This document shows positions 36,425 to 48,123 of a stretch of DNA of 64,000 nt, piece by piece. The notes below the pieces were generated by a model, which made no database searches, was not told where the DNA came from, and was given only the letters and a program-made list of their open reading frames with translations. The stretch comes from Holothuria scabra (lineage: Eukaryota; Echinodermata; Holothuroidea; Aspidochirotida; Holothuriidae): positions 35,799,905 to 35,863,904 of the forward strand of contig CM074179.1 of the NCBI GenBank assembly GCA_037179385.1, in the 5' to 3' direction. The stretch's first letter is position 1. Each line of letters opens with the position of its first letter. The translations under genes and the position numbers were made by a program.

Positions 36425-39133
36425 CAGGGGCGTAGCCAGGATTTTCTTGTGGGGGGGGGGGGCAAAGTCGACTCATCGTCCCCAATCTTGACCGACAGGA
36501 CTATCTAAGCGGAGCGCCACTATCGGTTGGCGCGGAGCGTACAAGAAAATTTTTGGCTTTAGAAGCCCCTCAGATGGCAGCAAACGGCACTTCCCGAGTG
36601 TTTTATGCTGCATGTTCCCAACCTGGAAATGGACCTCATTTCTGAAATTTCTCAATTAATACAAAAAAAAAAAAAAAAAAAATGTCAATACATGTTTCTA
36701 AGCGGAGCTCTACCATCGATTGGTGCGGAGCGAACCAGGAAAATTTTTGGTTTTACAAACCGATCAGATGGCCGGAAACGGCGCTTCCCGAGTGTTCAGA
36801 GCAAGAATATGTTCAGCCCAACTTTGAAATCCTCCCCGCTTCCTAATTGGAGCACTTGACAAATATTGAGGGGCTGCACATACCTTTAGCCCCCACTTTT
36901 TCATTTTTCATCGCCGCCACTGGGGTGTGGCATTTTCTTGAGGGAGCGAAGCGTCCAAGTGAGGAGCCCAGCATCCGAACGGGGAGAGGATGTGGTTTTC
37001 CCACTCCTACCTCAAAGAGATGTTGCAATTTTACATCAAAATTGAGCGATCTGGTGAACACCTTAGCTGGAATTTTTGGACATTTTCAATCTTGTATCAA
37101 TATTTTCCTTATTCCCTCGAGAGTAAGTGTGTGTCTGTAAGAGGGTTACTGTACGAGTCAATGGGGCCCTAGGAAATTGTGTTGCACTGAAACAAAACAG
37201 CTACTCATAAGACTTACATTGGCTAAACCAGCGGAATTGACATTTTACCTTAAAAAACGTCAAAACTCCATTTTATTAAAAAAAAAAAATAATAAAAAAT
37301 AGGTCTGGGCGGGATTAAGTGCGAATCCTCTGGCTACGGGCCTGTCTTCCTGGGTGTCCCCCTTCCCTTTTGGAATTTTATGGTGTCTCGAAGAGCTTAG
37401 ATGCAACATGGTGCTATATTTTGTTCTTTTTATACTAGATTCTAGTGTTCTCCACAGGGGGGTTTTAGAGACACGCCCTCCTAGTGAAATTGGCCACCAC
37501 TCCAAAATAGTTGCCGCTCTCCAAAAAATGCAGCTTCCATCTTTAGTTCATTGCTTCATTACACATATACAAGTCATAACTGGAAAATGTGTCTTCCCTC
37601 CAGGCTTGGCGCCAGGATTTTCCCGACAAAGGGCCACTCCCCGAACGGAGGAGAGGTAGGGTGGGTAGCGACCCCAAGACCCGACAGCCAGGATGCCGTC
37701 CATGAGATGGTGAGGGATATTTGAAAAAAACCTGTGCACTATACCTGTCATTGCGAGTCATATACGACATAAAATTTGTATATGCTAGAGGAAGATATTT
37801 CCGCACTGATTTAACCGTGGAAAAGCGGGAGAAATTTTTGGGGGTAAGCCTACACTGAAAAGAATCTGTACTTATTTCAGGCTGATATAGATCAATTGTC
37901 ACGGCCTTTTGGCCCTATCGGGCACAACTTATATTGTACTTCCCTCTTCGAGTCCGTACCGCACGACTGACACAACAGATCACACCTCCCTGGTTTAGCG
38001 AAATGAGATGAAATTCCCGACATGTTCATTAATCCATTTATTCTACATATTAATTTACTTGAAAAGATGGGAAGGGTTTGTTATTTATTAGCTCTAGGTA
38101 ACGGAACTGAGGGAGAGTGGAAAAGCATTCTGAACATTTTGGGTTTTACCGCAGAAATAACTCTTTTGAAAGCCAAAATAATTAAACCGACCATTGGAAG
38201 GCGACAGATTATTCCCGACAGGGGGCGGGCCATGTCAGCGACCACAAGTTCCGACGGCCCCCATGTCGAGGGGGTAGTGAGAAGGGATATGGAGGAGCCT
38301 AACTATCCCATGTTATTGCACCCCTTGGCACATTTTGCACAGTATCACTTAATATTTTAAAAGCCGAGTTGCGCACTGATAGTGTTCTGTTGAGTCTGAA
38401 CCGTGAAATTGCAAAGCGCGCGAAGCGCCCAAAAAGTTTTGGTAGACTTACAAAAATAACATAGCCTATGTAATCATTAAAAACAAAAAGGAAAAAAATA
38501 GAAACTGTGGGGGTTGTAGACTGTATCGGGGATAACATGCATTGCGTCGAAAACACATGGAATACCCGATAAAATAACCAAACTGTGCTCCGTCTGTCCG
38601 TGAGTCGCTCACCAACTAGCATATCGCATGACATACACAAGAGAACAGCAACTAGGCTTTGTGATATGGGATGAAATTTAAGACCTCCACATAACCTGTG
38701 TACTCTGCCTAACTGTTTCTTGGTAAGGTTGACAGGACTTACACTCTCTAGATATGTGGAATGGAAGTATTAAAAAAAACTGGAGTGAATCTACAGCGCG
38801 CGTGGCGCGCCGAAAATTTGTGGTTTTTATTAGGGAAATTGTCCCTTAAGAGCAAAAAACAGGTAAACCATCGGGGACACTAGCCGCCGTCGGGGGCTGC
38901 ATACTTTATCGTAACGACTAAGAGCTTCCTCCCCCCCCCCCCTCGAAAAACTGTAAAAAATGCCCCCGATTTCCTCCCTCCTCTTGCCGTTTATCTTTTT
39001 TTTATTTATTTATTTTTTATTTTGCTCTCCTTCATTTTTACAACATCACCCATTGCGTCCCCAAAATTTTTGTGGGGGCGGGGGGCAGAGTGGGGGAACT
39101 CTGCCCCCTGCCCCCCTCCTGGCTACGCTAGTG
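36425..39133. mobile_element. hAT-like element, about 2.7 kb, composite
   Basis: The left end CAGGGGCGTAGCCAGG matches the right end, read inverted, CACTAGCGTAGCCAGG, with three differences. The right flank is CATTTACT (39134-39141), and the left flank immediately before 36425 reads the same or nearly the same octamer, consistent with a hAT target duplication. The interior carries at least two GCGGAGCG-family segments (36503-36610 and 36695-36805), GC-rich words such as GCGAAGCG, and the C-run near 38931. No transposase is visible. Open frames such as 37543-37902 and 38022-38360 show no domain. Confidence 0.72.
36503..36805 (+). repeat. Two tandem GCGGAGCG-family segments
   Basis: CTATCTAAGCGGAGCGCCAC (about 36503) and CTAAGCGGAGCTCTACC (about 36699) are each followed by GGTTGGCGCGGAGCG or TTGGTGCGGAGCG, AAAATTTTTGG, CTCAGATGGC and CTTCCCGAGTGTT. 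This shows the internal unit is about 195 bp here, separated by an A-run. Confidence 0.75.
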
Positions 39134-42100
39134 CATTTACTCCTCTAAAGAGTCCTGCTCTTTAAAGTATCTACGCCATCTAAAGGAGAAAAACTGATTA
39201 ACTGACCGACATCTCAGACTTCGGACTTTAATCATAGGTCTGGTATTTGTGGATGTGTTTGTGGATTTGTTTATTGGAACACCGTATGTTTGGTCTACTA
39301 CAGACGAAGCATCCCCTTGTCAAAGGAAGGTCTGGGTTCGACTCCCAAACCGAGTCAATGATAATCATAAACCAATTGCTGGTGTGTGCGTGTGTGGGTG
39401 TGGGTGTGCATGGGTGTGTGTTTGATGTTCAATACAGAGGAATGGAGTTTGGAAACCAATTGAGTGTTCTACAACTAAGAATAATTTCGTTTGAATCAAT
39501 TTATAAAATCAGTGGGTCATACGTTTAGGCCTGGATCACTAGAGGTGACGCCCACTGATGTAACTACAGCAACCCTTTTACTAAAGTTAGTAACCAACAC
39601 TCGCTCTGAATCGAATACTTGGGTGAGTCTAACCTTCAATAAACCAAAATAACATACCACCTGTCATCAGATATCAATGATATGGCATGGCGTCATTACT
39701 CTAAGCATAAGGCAATAACTATTAAAATACATAACTACCGGTATGTAAGAAGCCGCAGAATGATCGGCAAGTGAAGATGATATCTATAACAAGGCGTTTT
39801 TCGACACCTTCCTAGTAAGAAAAAAAAATCCGATTAGTTAAGTCTGTATTACCTCAGTACACAACTAAAATTTGACTCTTCAATAAAAATACCCACGTTT
39901 AAATTTTCTGTACAAAAACACGCCTTTTGACCGCCAAAATGTTCTACTTTCTCAATGCATAGGTGCACATTTTAAAACTTAAAAACCGCAAAAATGGGTA
40001 TTTTAACTTGGCGGTTTTTCCAATTCGATGCAATAAATTGATCAAAGGGCAAACCAAACGGAGTACAGCCGCCCCGAGGTTTAAGTCACTTGTGCCTTTA
40101 CCAGACAATTTTTTCAAAAAAACATGCATTCATTTTTCTTCTTGTTTCAGTTAACAGGTTAAGTCTACGGAACGCGGACAACTTGCGTCCATCAAATGCG
40201 CTCTCTCTTAGGACTAGGACGTAACTAGTGGGCGGGGAACGTGGGGACGGAGTTTTCGCAATGAAATTTGAAGGTAAGAAAAATTCATAAAGTGTAAAGG
40301 ACGAAAACCCCACAAATACCCCTTGAAAATATGAATTTTAGTCGTATAAAGAACACCGTTAATGTCATTTGCTGCAATCTGAGGGCATTTTTATCAAAAC
40401 TTGGCTCTTTATGTTACACACACACACCCATACACACACACGTAATAGTTTTAACTTCTTTACTACGAAACAAAGTTTTCTCAAAAATTCTTAAGTTTCC
40501 TCTTATCTGCATGTAGCTTCATAATTTGAAATACTCGTTGAAGGAAAGAGAACATGTCAACGTGGACTATGCCCCTATACTCTCCGCAACTCATTGTCAT
40601 TGTCTTGCTTCGTTGGGCCTAAAGTGTTTCAATTGCTTTTCGGAAAGGACCCCATCTTACCAGAGATATTTTGAGCAATTAATCTCCCCTGCTTTAAAAA
40701 CTTTTTTTTAAGGAAAGTGTAAAGAGCAAAATTTATTTAGACCGCTGCGTCTACGCTAAAGCATTAAACTGGTATCCCTGCTAGAGTTCGTTTGTTTCAT
40801 AATCATCCCGAGAGAAAACCTCAAATTTAGGTGTTCATTTATATCATGATTTTTCAGCAAAACTTAGGTTAGGTGGTACTCAATCTGACAACACATGTGT
40901 AGTTGGTGAATCTTGCACATTTGGATGAAAGGCCATGAACAATTGTACTTGATTTCATGTGGAAAAGCTTAATTGGCATCAGACCTTGTTGAGGTCACAT
41001 CGCGATTTAAGATAGAAATAGCCTTTGTATTCAAGCCTTCAAAATGGAAAATTGTCCGTATGCTCGATAAGTGCACAAACCCACCGACCATCAAGTAATG
41101 GCTCTTTACACGTATGCAGCTCTTGAAACTAAGTTGACTCCTGAATAATGCCTCAGAACAAATCCCTAACTAGATCATAAAATAACGCTTACACGGTTAA
41201 TTGATTCAAATTTAAAAAAGGAATCAGGGTTTGTTGCATTTTTGATGTCGCGTGCACGCTGTGAAGTTCACTTGGCTGATTGAAGGCCTAAGGCAACGAC
41301 GTACTCATGTGCATGTTCAAATTTAAATGTGCGGTTCAGTGTTAGGTGTCCAAGACCACTTGAGTTCGGATCCGCGATGCTCGCTAGTTCGTGCTATCAT
41401 CAATTCTAAAGCCTTAGGTAATACCTCATTACTTCTCTCAGAAGTTCAGGTTCCTACAATCCATTATATTTTTAAGTATCAGCTGGGTAGCTTCACGTAC
41501 AAATACTCCAACCGGTTTGTTCTAAATATTCACGATAATAAGGCCTATTTTTGTTTCAGTTTTATTTTCCATCCAATATCCCACCAGAAACCATGCTTTT
41601 ATTTTTGCTCCTGAAAACAGAGTCGAAGGTAAACAATCTTCGAGGGGTGGGGAGGTGTAGAGGTAAGCACCAAAATTTAACGAATTTATTGAAAGTGTGA
41701 ATACCATGCAATTCTCTGGAGAAGTAATTTGCGACGCTAACCGCCGAAGTAGTTGCCCCTTATAAACAACTGTTTGCAAAATAATATGGAGCTTTTATTG
41801 GAAAAGTTTTGGATTCTGTTTTTTTTCTACAAAAGGGAATGGGAAAAGTTCGGGAATTACTGGTCAATCTGTACTTCTTATTGGCAAGTGCGATATTGCA
41901 CGGTGATCAAAAATTGTTGCTGCTAGAAAATGTTATCGAAGGCCTACAAAATTGAGGCTAAAAGTCGACATTTTTAAAGGCAAGTGATAAAACTGAAGAA
42001 AACTTCAATTTCAAAAAAGTTTTATGGAAGAAAATGAATGAAAATAGATTTGTAGTTACCGATACCACAAAATGATCTGGTCTCTTAGTCAGTTCCAAAA

Positions 42101-42729
42101 TTTTAAAAGTTCTACCGAACTGTTTTTTGAGCCGAAACCAATGCATTTGAAACTATAAGTTGAGGCGCGCAAGGTGCTCGGAAAAGGGCGTGGTTTGGAA
42201 TTACCAAGCAATAGCAAACGGATTTGGTGCACATCCTGAGGGTAGTGTATCATGAACGAATGCACTGCGATGACATTGTTAAAGTTTCTACATTGGAAAA
42301 AATTTGGGATTGTAACGAAAAAAAAAATAACAATTACGCACTGTTTATAGTTGTCGGTGACACTCGATCTGGCCTCACATACTGCAAATTAATGATTTTG
42401 TCATCTCCATAACTAAAGGTCGGAAATGTTTTCCAAACTGATTCATGAGCGAGCACTAATGGATTAGGAATTTTTTCTTACTTTTGAAACAATTGAAAAA
42501 ATGGAGCTTTAACTGGAGAGAATTTGAATTTCATAAAGGAAGAGTTGGGGAACCACACTGTAGTTGACTGGTGTCAAAAATGGCAAATTTCCAAATTTTC
42601 GCTTTCAGTAAATCTCGTCTGTTCATGGCTGCTGCTATTTGTATTGGCTCATTAGTTTGTTTGGACTTAGGAAAATAATACAAATGAGAGCTTTCTACCA
42701 GGTAGTGAAGTAAAGTTTACTCGACCTAC

Positions 42730-44237
42730 CTTTTCTTTACATGCTATTTTTAGTAGATGTATCAGTGATTTTTGATGAAGTTCTGCCTGCTCGTTCTGGA
42801 AATTGATGGCCCTAGAGCAAATGTCTTCCACGACGGTCGTAATGCCTCCAGCTTGAAGGTTGTATTCAAACATTAGCAGTCTTGTGAAATCGTGGTCACC
42901 GTGTAGATTCCACATTATGTTTATAACACTGTAGACAGCTTTAGCATTCAGTTCACAAGCAAAGCTACAGATACGCTGAACTGTAGACATATTAAGTTTG
43001 TTTAATGATTCTTCTATCTTCTCTAACTGCTGTTTATTAGAGTAGTTTGCTACGTAGTGTGCAGCGTACCACTCCAAAAACAGTATATGAGAAAATCTAA
43101 CTTTTCTATCATTTCGGCTCCTGTTTGAGGTTTTCTTGTCACAATCATTTACAACCGCATCTTCACATAAGATACCCAGTCTGACTAAATTTTTTAACCA
43201 GTCTTTTCCAACTTCTTTGACAAGTCGATCCTTCTCTATCTCGAAAGTTTGTTCTGTTCGACTAAGACATTCAAACGATACTTTGTGAAATCGAACTGCT
43301 TTTTCTTCAAGACTCTCGCTGTTTCGTTTGGTATGTTGGTCGATGTAGTTTCTCGTGTAAAAGTCCATACATTCCGTGAACCATGGTACTGAATATGTCT
43401 CTGTATGTACTTTAATTTTGTGTTGCACATTTTTGATCAAAACATGGGTATACGCATTTAAAAACCAAGGAATGTGTAATAAGTCTTCAAGAACGGATAA
43501 TCCACTAAGTTTTTGTTTGATCTCTTTAGCGACAGCTATATCATTATTTGCCACGAACTTGTGAATGTACTCATCTTGGCCCTTATCATCAAAACCAGTC
43601 AATTGTAGCCTAACTGTTCCTGGTGCACAGTCTTCGGGTACAAAGGAACATGTTGTAATCACGTCCGCGTCTTTCAACAATTTTCCTTGGATTATTTGTC
43701 TTACGTCACACTTTTCATTAATCCGATCATACTCTATAAGGTCAAGTCCATCCAAAACCAACACAACGGATGCACATTCACGTAACACGTCTTTGATGTC
43801 AAAATCACTAAGTGGAGAATCTCTTGGTAGAAGACGACGTTTAATCTCTGTGTAAATTGACTTTGGTATGCTTTCAGTTGTGAATTGAACTAACAGAAAC
43901 AGTTCAAATCTTGAAAAGGGGGATTCATTTCTGCCTTCGCACCAGTCGCACGCCATTTTAAGGGCAAGCGTAGATTTTCCAATACCCGTTTTGCCTTCTA
44001 AAGTGTATCTTTTGCTCTTACTACGATGGTCCGTAAACATAGCTTGGTATGAACCCACTGTATCATATTTGTGAGCAATTTTGTCCTCATCTTTAGCAGG
44101 CATTCTTTGCAAGATGCAATTTACGAATAGTTTGTCAATTGGTAGAAGATACGTGGAATCACTTGCATTTACCTGAACGGCGCTCGTTACTTCATTGTAC
44201 TTCCCTTTGATAAACGATTTAAGAAGATTGGTTTTAG
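42730..44237 (-). CDS. NLR-like gene 1, NACHT exon
   Basis: A 1508-nt exon with acceptor TTTTTTTCAG|CTAAAACC and donor GAAAAG|GTAGGT; reading past the donor meets a stop at 42667. Entry phase is 1, with the first two bases completing a codon, and exit phase is 0. It encodes about 502 residues. A linker (NLLKSFIKGKYNEV) precedes a NACHT NTPase with Walker A GKTGIGKST (about residue 81, 43995-43969) and Walker B VVLVLDGLD (about 43750). The sensor region reads VITTCSFVP, lacking the arginine of the usual TSR. A winged-helix/helical part ends with FSHILFLEWYAAHYV (about 43075). In the family, NACHT drives nucleotide-dependent oligomerisation of cytosolic immune sensors. The N-terminal effector exon and start codon were not found in 44238-47440. 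The codon at 44112 is an internal TTG, not a start. Confidence 0.92.
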
Positions 44238-47200
44238 CTGAAAAAAAAACAACAACAAAAAAAAAACATTAAATTGAAACACAACTAGTCCACAGTGTCT
44301 TCACTTTGATAACTAAAACTTAACAAATATAATGGTTAGGTAGCTAGCCCGCAATCATTACCTTTTTGGGACTGAAAGGTTTGGCGGGCCCATTCATGTA
44401 AGGGTACAGTAGTGACAAATAAAACCCATTCTTAAGTGCAGCATTTAGGGTCTTAAGAGTAGGCGACGACCTTAAGTTTCCCAAAATGATCTTCAGTTAC
44501 ACGTTTAAGAAAAAAAATGATATTTATACAAGGTAATCTCTAAACCAATAACTTGAAGAAAACAAAGTTTTGGGTATTCGCCCCTTAAAAAAGGGCGGAC
44601 GGTTTTCTCTTCAGAAGGGTCCAATTTGGATCCCAAGATCGAGTCAACTACACTTTTGAGAACATAGCTAGGCTAGAATGGTCCACAAGTCCAAAAAAGG
44701 ACCAGACTACACTGTTTAAAGTAATTCTGTAGTTTAAAAACGTGGTAAGTTGGCATCACAACACGAATTATTCAAGAGCACCGAAACTTTGGGCAATGGT
44801 CCTTTAAAAAAGGCTCATTTTTTGGCCCAAATAACACTTCAGTTACAGTGTGAAAACATGCACCTGAATAACTTGTACATGAAGAATATTAACACTGGAA
44901 AACATATTCTTACATTTATAGGCATTATATCTGATAGAAAATGATATGGAAATTGATGTCAAAGGCAGAATGTTGATCTGATTGAGTCGTTCAATTGGGT
45001 GTGCCGACGAGGTGGTAGCTAGAAACCCCCACTCGGAAAGTACAGGCTCGATCCCCATGCCGAGTTACACCAAAGACTTTAAAAATGGGCCCCTGTGTCG
45101 TTATTTTTGATGCTCTGCATACGAAATGGAGGAGTGATAAAATACAGTGACCCAAAAATGATACCAATGACTCTCGGTGCATTTATTTTATTTTTGAGGC
45201 GTAAATCATATCTTACTCTAACGTAACCCAAGTATTAGCCAGGCTACCACTTTCACATTACCCATGACTTGTTTATGTATGATTTTTGGGTTCACTTGAG
45301 CCCTGAAAGGACCCGCATTTATCCTGTCTTTAGCTACATGTTAGTGACAAAAAGCTGGTGGGGAACGTATAGCATCACTGTTTGTAGTAATTTAGACCCA
45401 ATTTGGGCATTATATTGGGCATAAATAGTTCAATCCGTCTATAATATTCCATTTAATGAGCAAGTCCTACTTGTTGAATTCTGCCCACATGCCACCTTGA
45501 TGACGTCGGTGGCGTAGTAAGGCTAAGTTAACCAAACGGTCGTTCATTCGTTTTGAAAGCAAATTTGAAATCAAAACTTGAAGAATTGCTTAACAAAAGG
45601 CTTGGCAGTTATGTAGCCAGCTTTACACATCCTGAAAAATGCAGCACGACACGTAAATTGGCCTCAAAATTTGTCCCAAACGATCCGTACCCAACGATTT
45701 TCTGTCGTTATCTTAGAATATTGCGCCTACAGATCTGACACCTGATATTTCATGGTAGATTCTGGAGCTCTTTCAGTCAATGAATCTTCTTTTTATCATT
45801 ATTTTGAAATAAGAAAAAAAAAAAAACTTCTATACCGGAAAATATACTAACTGTTACAATTGCTAAATTGTATGTCTTTTAGTAACTATTGTCGACTTGC
45901 AATATCAAAAAAGCTACCGTGGCATTCAATTTGTTAAAATACAAATTCTACCTTTACTACGAAAAATCATCAAATCCACACAAAACAGTTGCGAAGAATG
46001 GCTTAAAGATTAAATGAATTCGAGCTCGACCATGTGTCTTTGGAACTCCGGCAATCTTGGACAAAACTTGTCCGGTGAGTCCCTGCTCCCTGTTCAAATG
46101 TTCATCACGGTTATGGTGTTCACATCACAGGGTGACCGGATTAATGAATAGTCTGACAAAGGTGCCAACTCATTTTTGCAAGTTTGTAGACGTGTTCAAA
46201 AGTGATGGCTACTTTCTAGTTTCGAAGAGGGGACAGGGGAAGTTATCTACCAGTCATGAAGTGCCAAGGGAACTGAGGTTTCAGCAAATTCCAGATCCAT
46301 TCCGAACATACTTCGTGTTCATTGACTGGCTTTTTTGTAGACTAAGTGAGAGATGGAGCCCCGCCGGGCTGATATCTAGCCTCTCCCAAGGATAACCTTG
46401 GTCATTTGTCCTTCTTTAACTTTTTATTCAAAAACAAATTTTAGACAACATTTAAAATGTTTCAACGTAAACTGTTGTATTTCGTATTAACCACACAATT
46501 GTGTTCTAAAAGTGTTACAGATTGCGTGGCGGACCAACTTATTTGCGTTTCCTTAGCTGGCTAACTTTTGTTTAAAAATAGTTATCAATATGTTATCAAA
46601 AAATGGGAGGATAGGAAGGAAACACCGAGGCTCTGCCCGGGGGTGGTAATCCGTAAATTGCATCTAGGTACAAAGGGGCTGTTGAGTCGATTCATGAATG
46701 ACATGACATTTAGTCCCACCGGTTGAATTTGCCAAAAAATGTACAAAATGATAAAGTGTAGCAACACTTAGTGACTCTGCTTTCCTAACATACTTAACCA
46801 GCTATTCTGAACCAGCTATTCTGGAATGATGTTTTCAAATGTAACTTCTTGACCCAGGAAGCTGCACTATCGTTGCTTATCTTAAGCAAACTCCTTTGAA
46901 GGACAGCAATCACGTTGTTTGACAAGTGAGCGCGCCGTAGCTGCCCCTTAGAACAGTTTTTGTTGTAAACGTTTTTTTTTTTTTTGTCTTCTGCTATATC
47001 AAAAACAAGTTTCAATGTGGAGTTATCACTTTACTGTTTTCATAAAAAGTGGATATCAACTCAATGAAACATTTTTATTGCTCGAGAATTCCAGAGAATC
47101 CTGTCAATCTAAACTCTTTTCTTCTTTTTTTTTTTCTAACTTACCTGGAATGTTTCCCTCGAAGAAAGTTTTTGAAGAACCTGCATCGTAGGTCTATAGT

Positions 47201-47440
47201 TATTGAGGAAAAAAGCAAAATTTCAATAAACAAAGGTAATGTTAAAATATTTTGGCTTTCTATCGTCACACATGAGAAAATGCTTACGTAAGTTTTGTTT
47301 TTCGTTTTTTTTTTATTTTGTACTTCCCAACGACATTACTGCCAAACCCACAAGAGCATGAGACGTCTGCGCATTACCTCTGACAAACAATGTTGGTCGT
47401 TTTAATCTCCGCACAGATACAAAAAACAATATTAACATAC
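44238..47440. other. Interval between gene 2 exon 4 and gene 1 NACHT exon
   Basis: This must contain the 3' end of gene 2 and any upstream exons of gene 1, but I could not identify either. Open frames here (for example plus 46057-46395 and minus 46794-47015) have no recognisable domain, and no copy-to-copy comparison supports them. A SINE-like insert lies at about 44985-45190. Confidence 0.5.
44985..45190 (+). mobile_element. tRNA-derived SINE-like element
   Basis: GGTGGTAGCTAGAAACC resembles a degenerate A box and CAGGCTCGATCCCCATGCC a B box (GGTTCGATCC type). They are followed by ACACCAAAGACTTTAAAAATG and GATGCTCTGCATACGAAATGG, a body layout I associate with tRNA-derived SINEs of marine invertebrates. 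It does not fold as an intact tRNA. Another possible B box, GGGTTCGACTCCCAAACCG, lies at about 39334. Confidence 0.5.
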
Positions 47441-47499
47441 CTCCCATTTACCGGTCTCATGATTTAACAGGTAATCACTATCATCAGTGATCCACAAAA
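47441..47499 (-). CDS. NLR-like gene 2, exon 4 (LRR-like strand segment)
   Basis: A 59-nt exon with an ACAG acceptor and GAG|GTATGT donor, entry phase 1 and exit phase 0. It encodes LWITDDSDY then LLNHETGKWE, preceded by a valine split with exon 3. It is the same length and phase as gene 1 exon 4 (744-802). Its place 3' of exon 3 and its phase fit make it part of the same transcript as 48050-48123. A later exon is required, since there is no stop before the donor, but it was not found. Confidence 0.72.
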
Positions 47500-48049
47500 C
47501 TGTTGAACGAAGGAACGAACAGACATTTTAATATGTAAAGTTTGAATTTCTACATCGCAGTTTAAGTTACTGTATAAAACACTGGTATCAGCATCCAAGT
47601 CGATGTTTAAATTAATGTTTTAGATAAAATACAAAAGAAGAAAAAAATGTTGTGATTGTTTTAGCTGGGGTGACAAATTGTTTGTGTCCTAAACATTCTT
47701 GCTAATCTATTAGACTAAATTTTCAATGTATTGAATAAAGAGTGTATCTAATATTTGTGAAACGAAGCTATGGGGTTTGTTATTAAAACAAAAATGTTAT
47801 AATCGGTGAGGCAATTAACACGTTGTAGTGCAAATGTTTTAAACTTAAGGCATTGTTAAATCATGGGATTAACACATTCATGTGTCCACATCAATAACAC
47901 CTCCAAATGGCTATTGTCTCACCGGTAAGGTGTTAAAAACAAGTCATACACCTTCAATCCATACAGATTCGCCATTAACACGTTCAAGTTAGAGCCATAC
48001 GTGCTATTTATTAGTATATCAGCAATAGAATAACATGTCTGATACATAC
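47500..48049 (-). other. NLR-like gene 2, intron 3 (550 bp)
   Basis: Phase 1 intron bounded by GTATGT and ACAG. AT-rich, with nothing else seen in it. Confidence 0.65.
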
Positions 48050-48123
48050 CTTGGATTTTCCTTGATTGCAGAGGAGAGCACCACTCCCTCGGAATAGACT
48101 GGGGCATCAGTGAATAACAAAAT
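48050..48123 (-). CDS. NLR-like gene 2, exon 3 (LRR-like segment, 74 nt)
   Basis: The acceptor ATTATTGTAG is weak in pyrimidines. The donor is CCAAG|GTATGT. The exon is one base, 24 codons, one base, encoding FCYSLMPQS, IPREWCSP, LQSRKIQ. The 25-residue product with its split valine aligns gap-free to gene 1 exon 3, sharing C/S, L, P, S, E, L, S-R and V positions. An alternative acceptor CCCCAG inside the exon would give a shorter exon, but it would break the phase link to exon 2 and the equal length, so I prefer the longer form. Confidence 0.68.

Larger units (their letters stand above)
11049..42729 (-). other. NLR-like gene 1, intron 1 (about 31.7 kb)
   Basis: Interval between the NACHT exon and exon 2 of gene 1. 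It contains no other gene I can support. Individual transposons and repeats are listed separately. Stretches with nothing recognised are about 11050-16070 apart from G-runs and GC-rich repeat words near 15.1-15.6 kb, 19.6-21.6 kb, 22.0-23.0 kb, 26.5-28.6 kb, 31.0-34.4 kb and 39.5-42.7 kb. All are AT-rich with stops in every frame. The gene 2 equivalent is 474 bp. Confidence 0.5.

Noticed and set aside
37543..38640. Frames of 101-119 codons on both strands
   Set aside because: Inside or overlapping the hAT-like element at 36425-39133; no transposase motif such as a hAT dimerisation or DDE signature was seen.
39300..39360. Possible tRNA gene (GGGTTCGACTCCC box)
   Set aside because: Only a B-box-like word is present; no cloverleaf or acceptor stem could be formed. 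Possibly SINE debris.
43565..43855. Plus-strand frame opposite the NACHT exon
   Set aside because: Shadow of the real minus-strand coding exon.
46057..46395. 112-codon plus-strand frame between the two NLR genes
   Set aside because: No homology by eye, no splice context, and opposite in strand to the gene cluster.
48050..48098. Shorter form of gene 2 exon 3 starting at an internal CCCCAG
   Set aside because: It would break the phase link to exon 2 and the exact 74-nt match with gene 1 exon 3.
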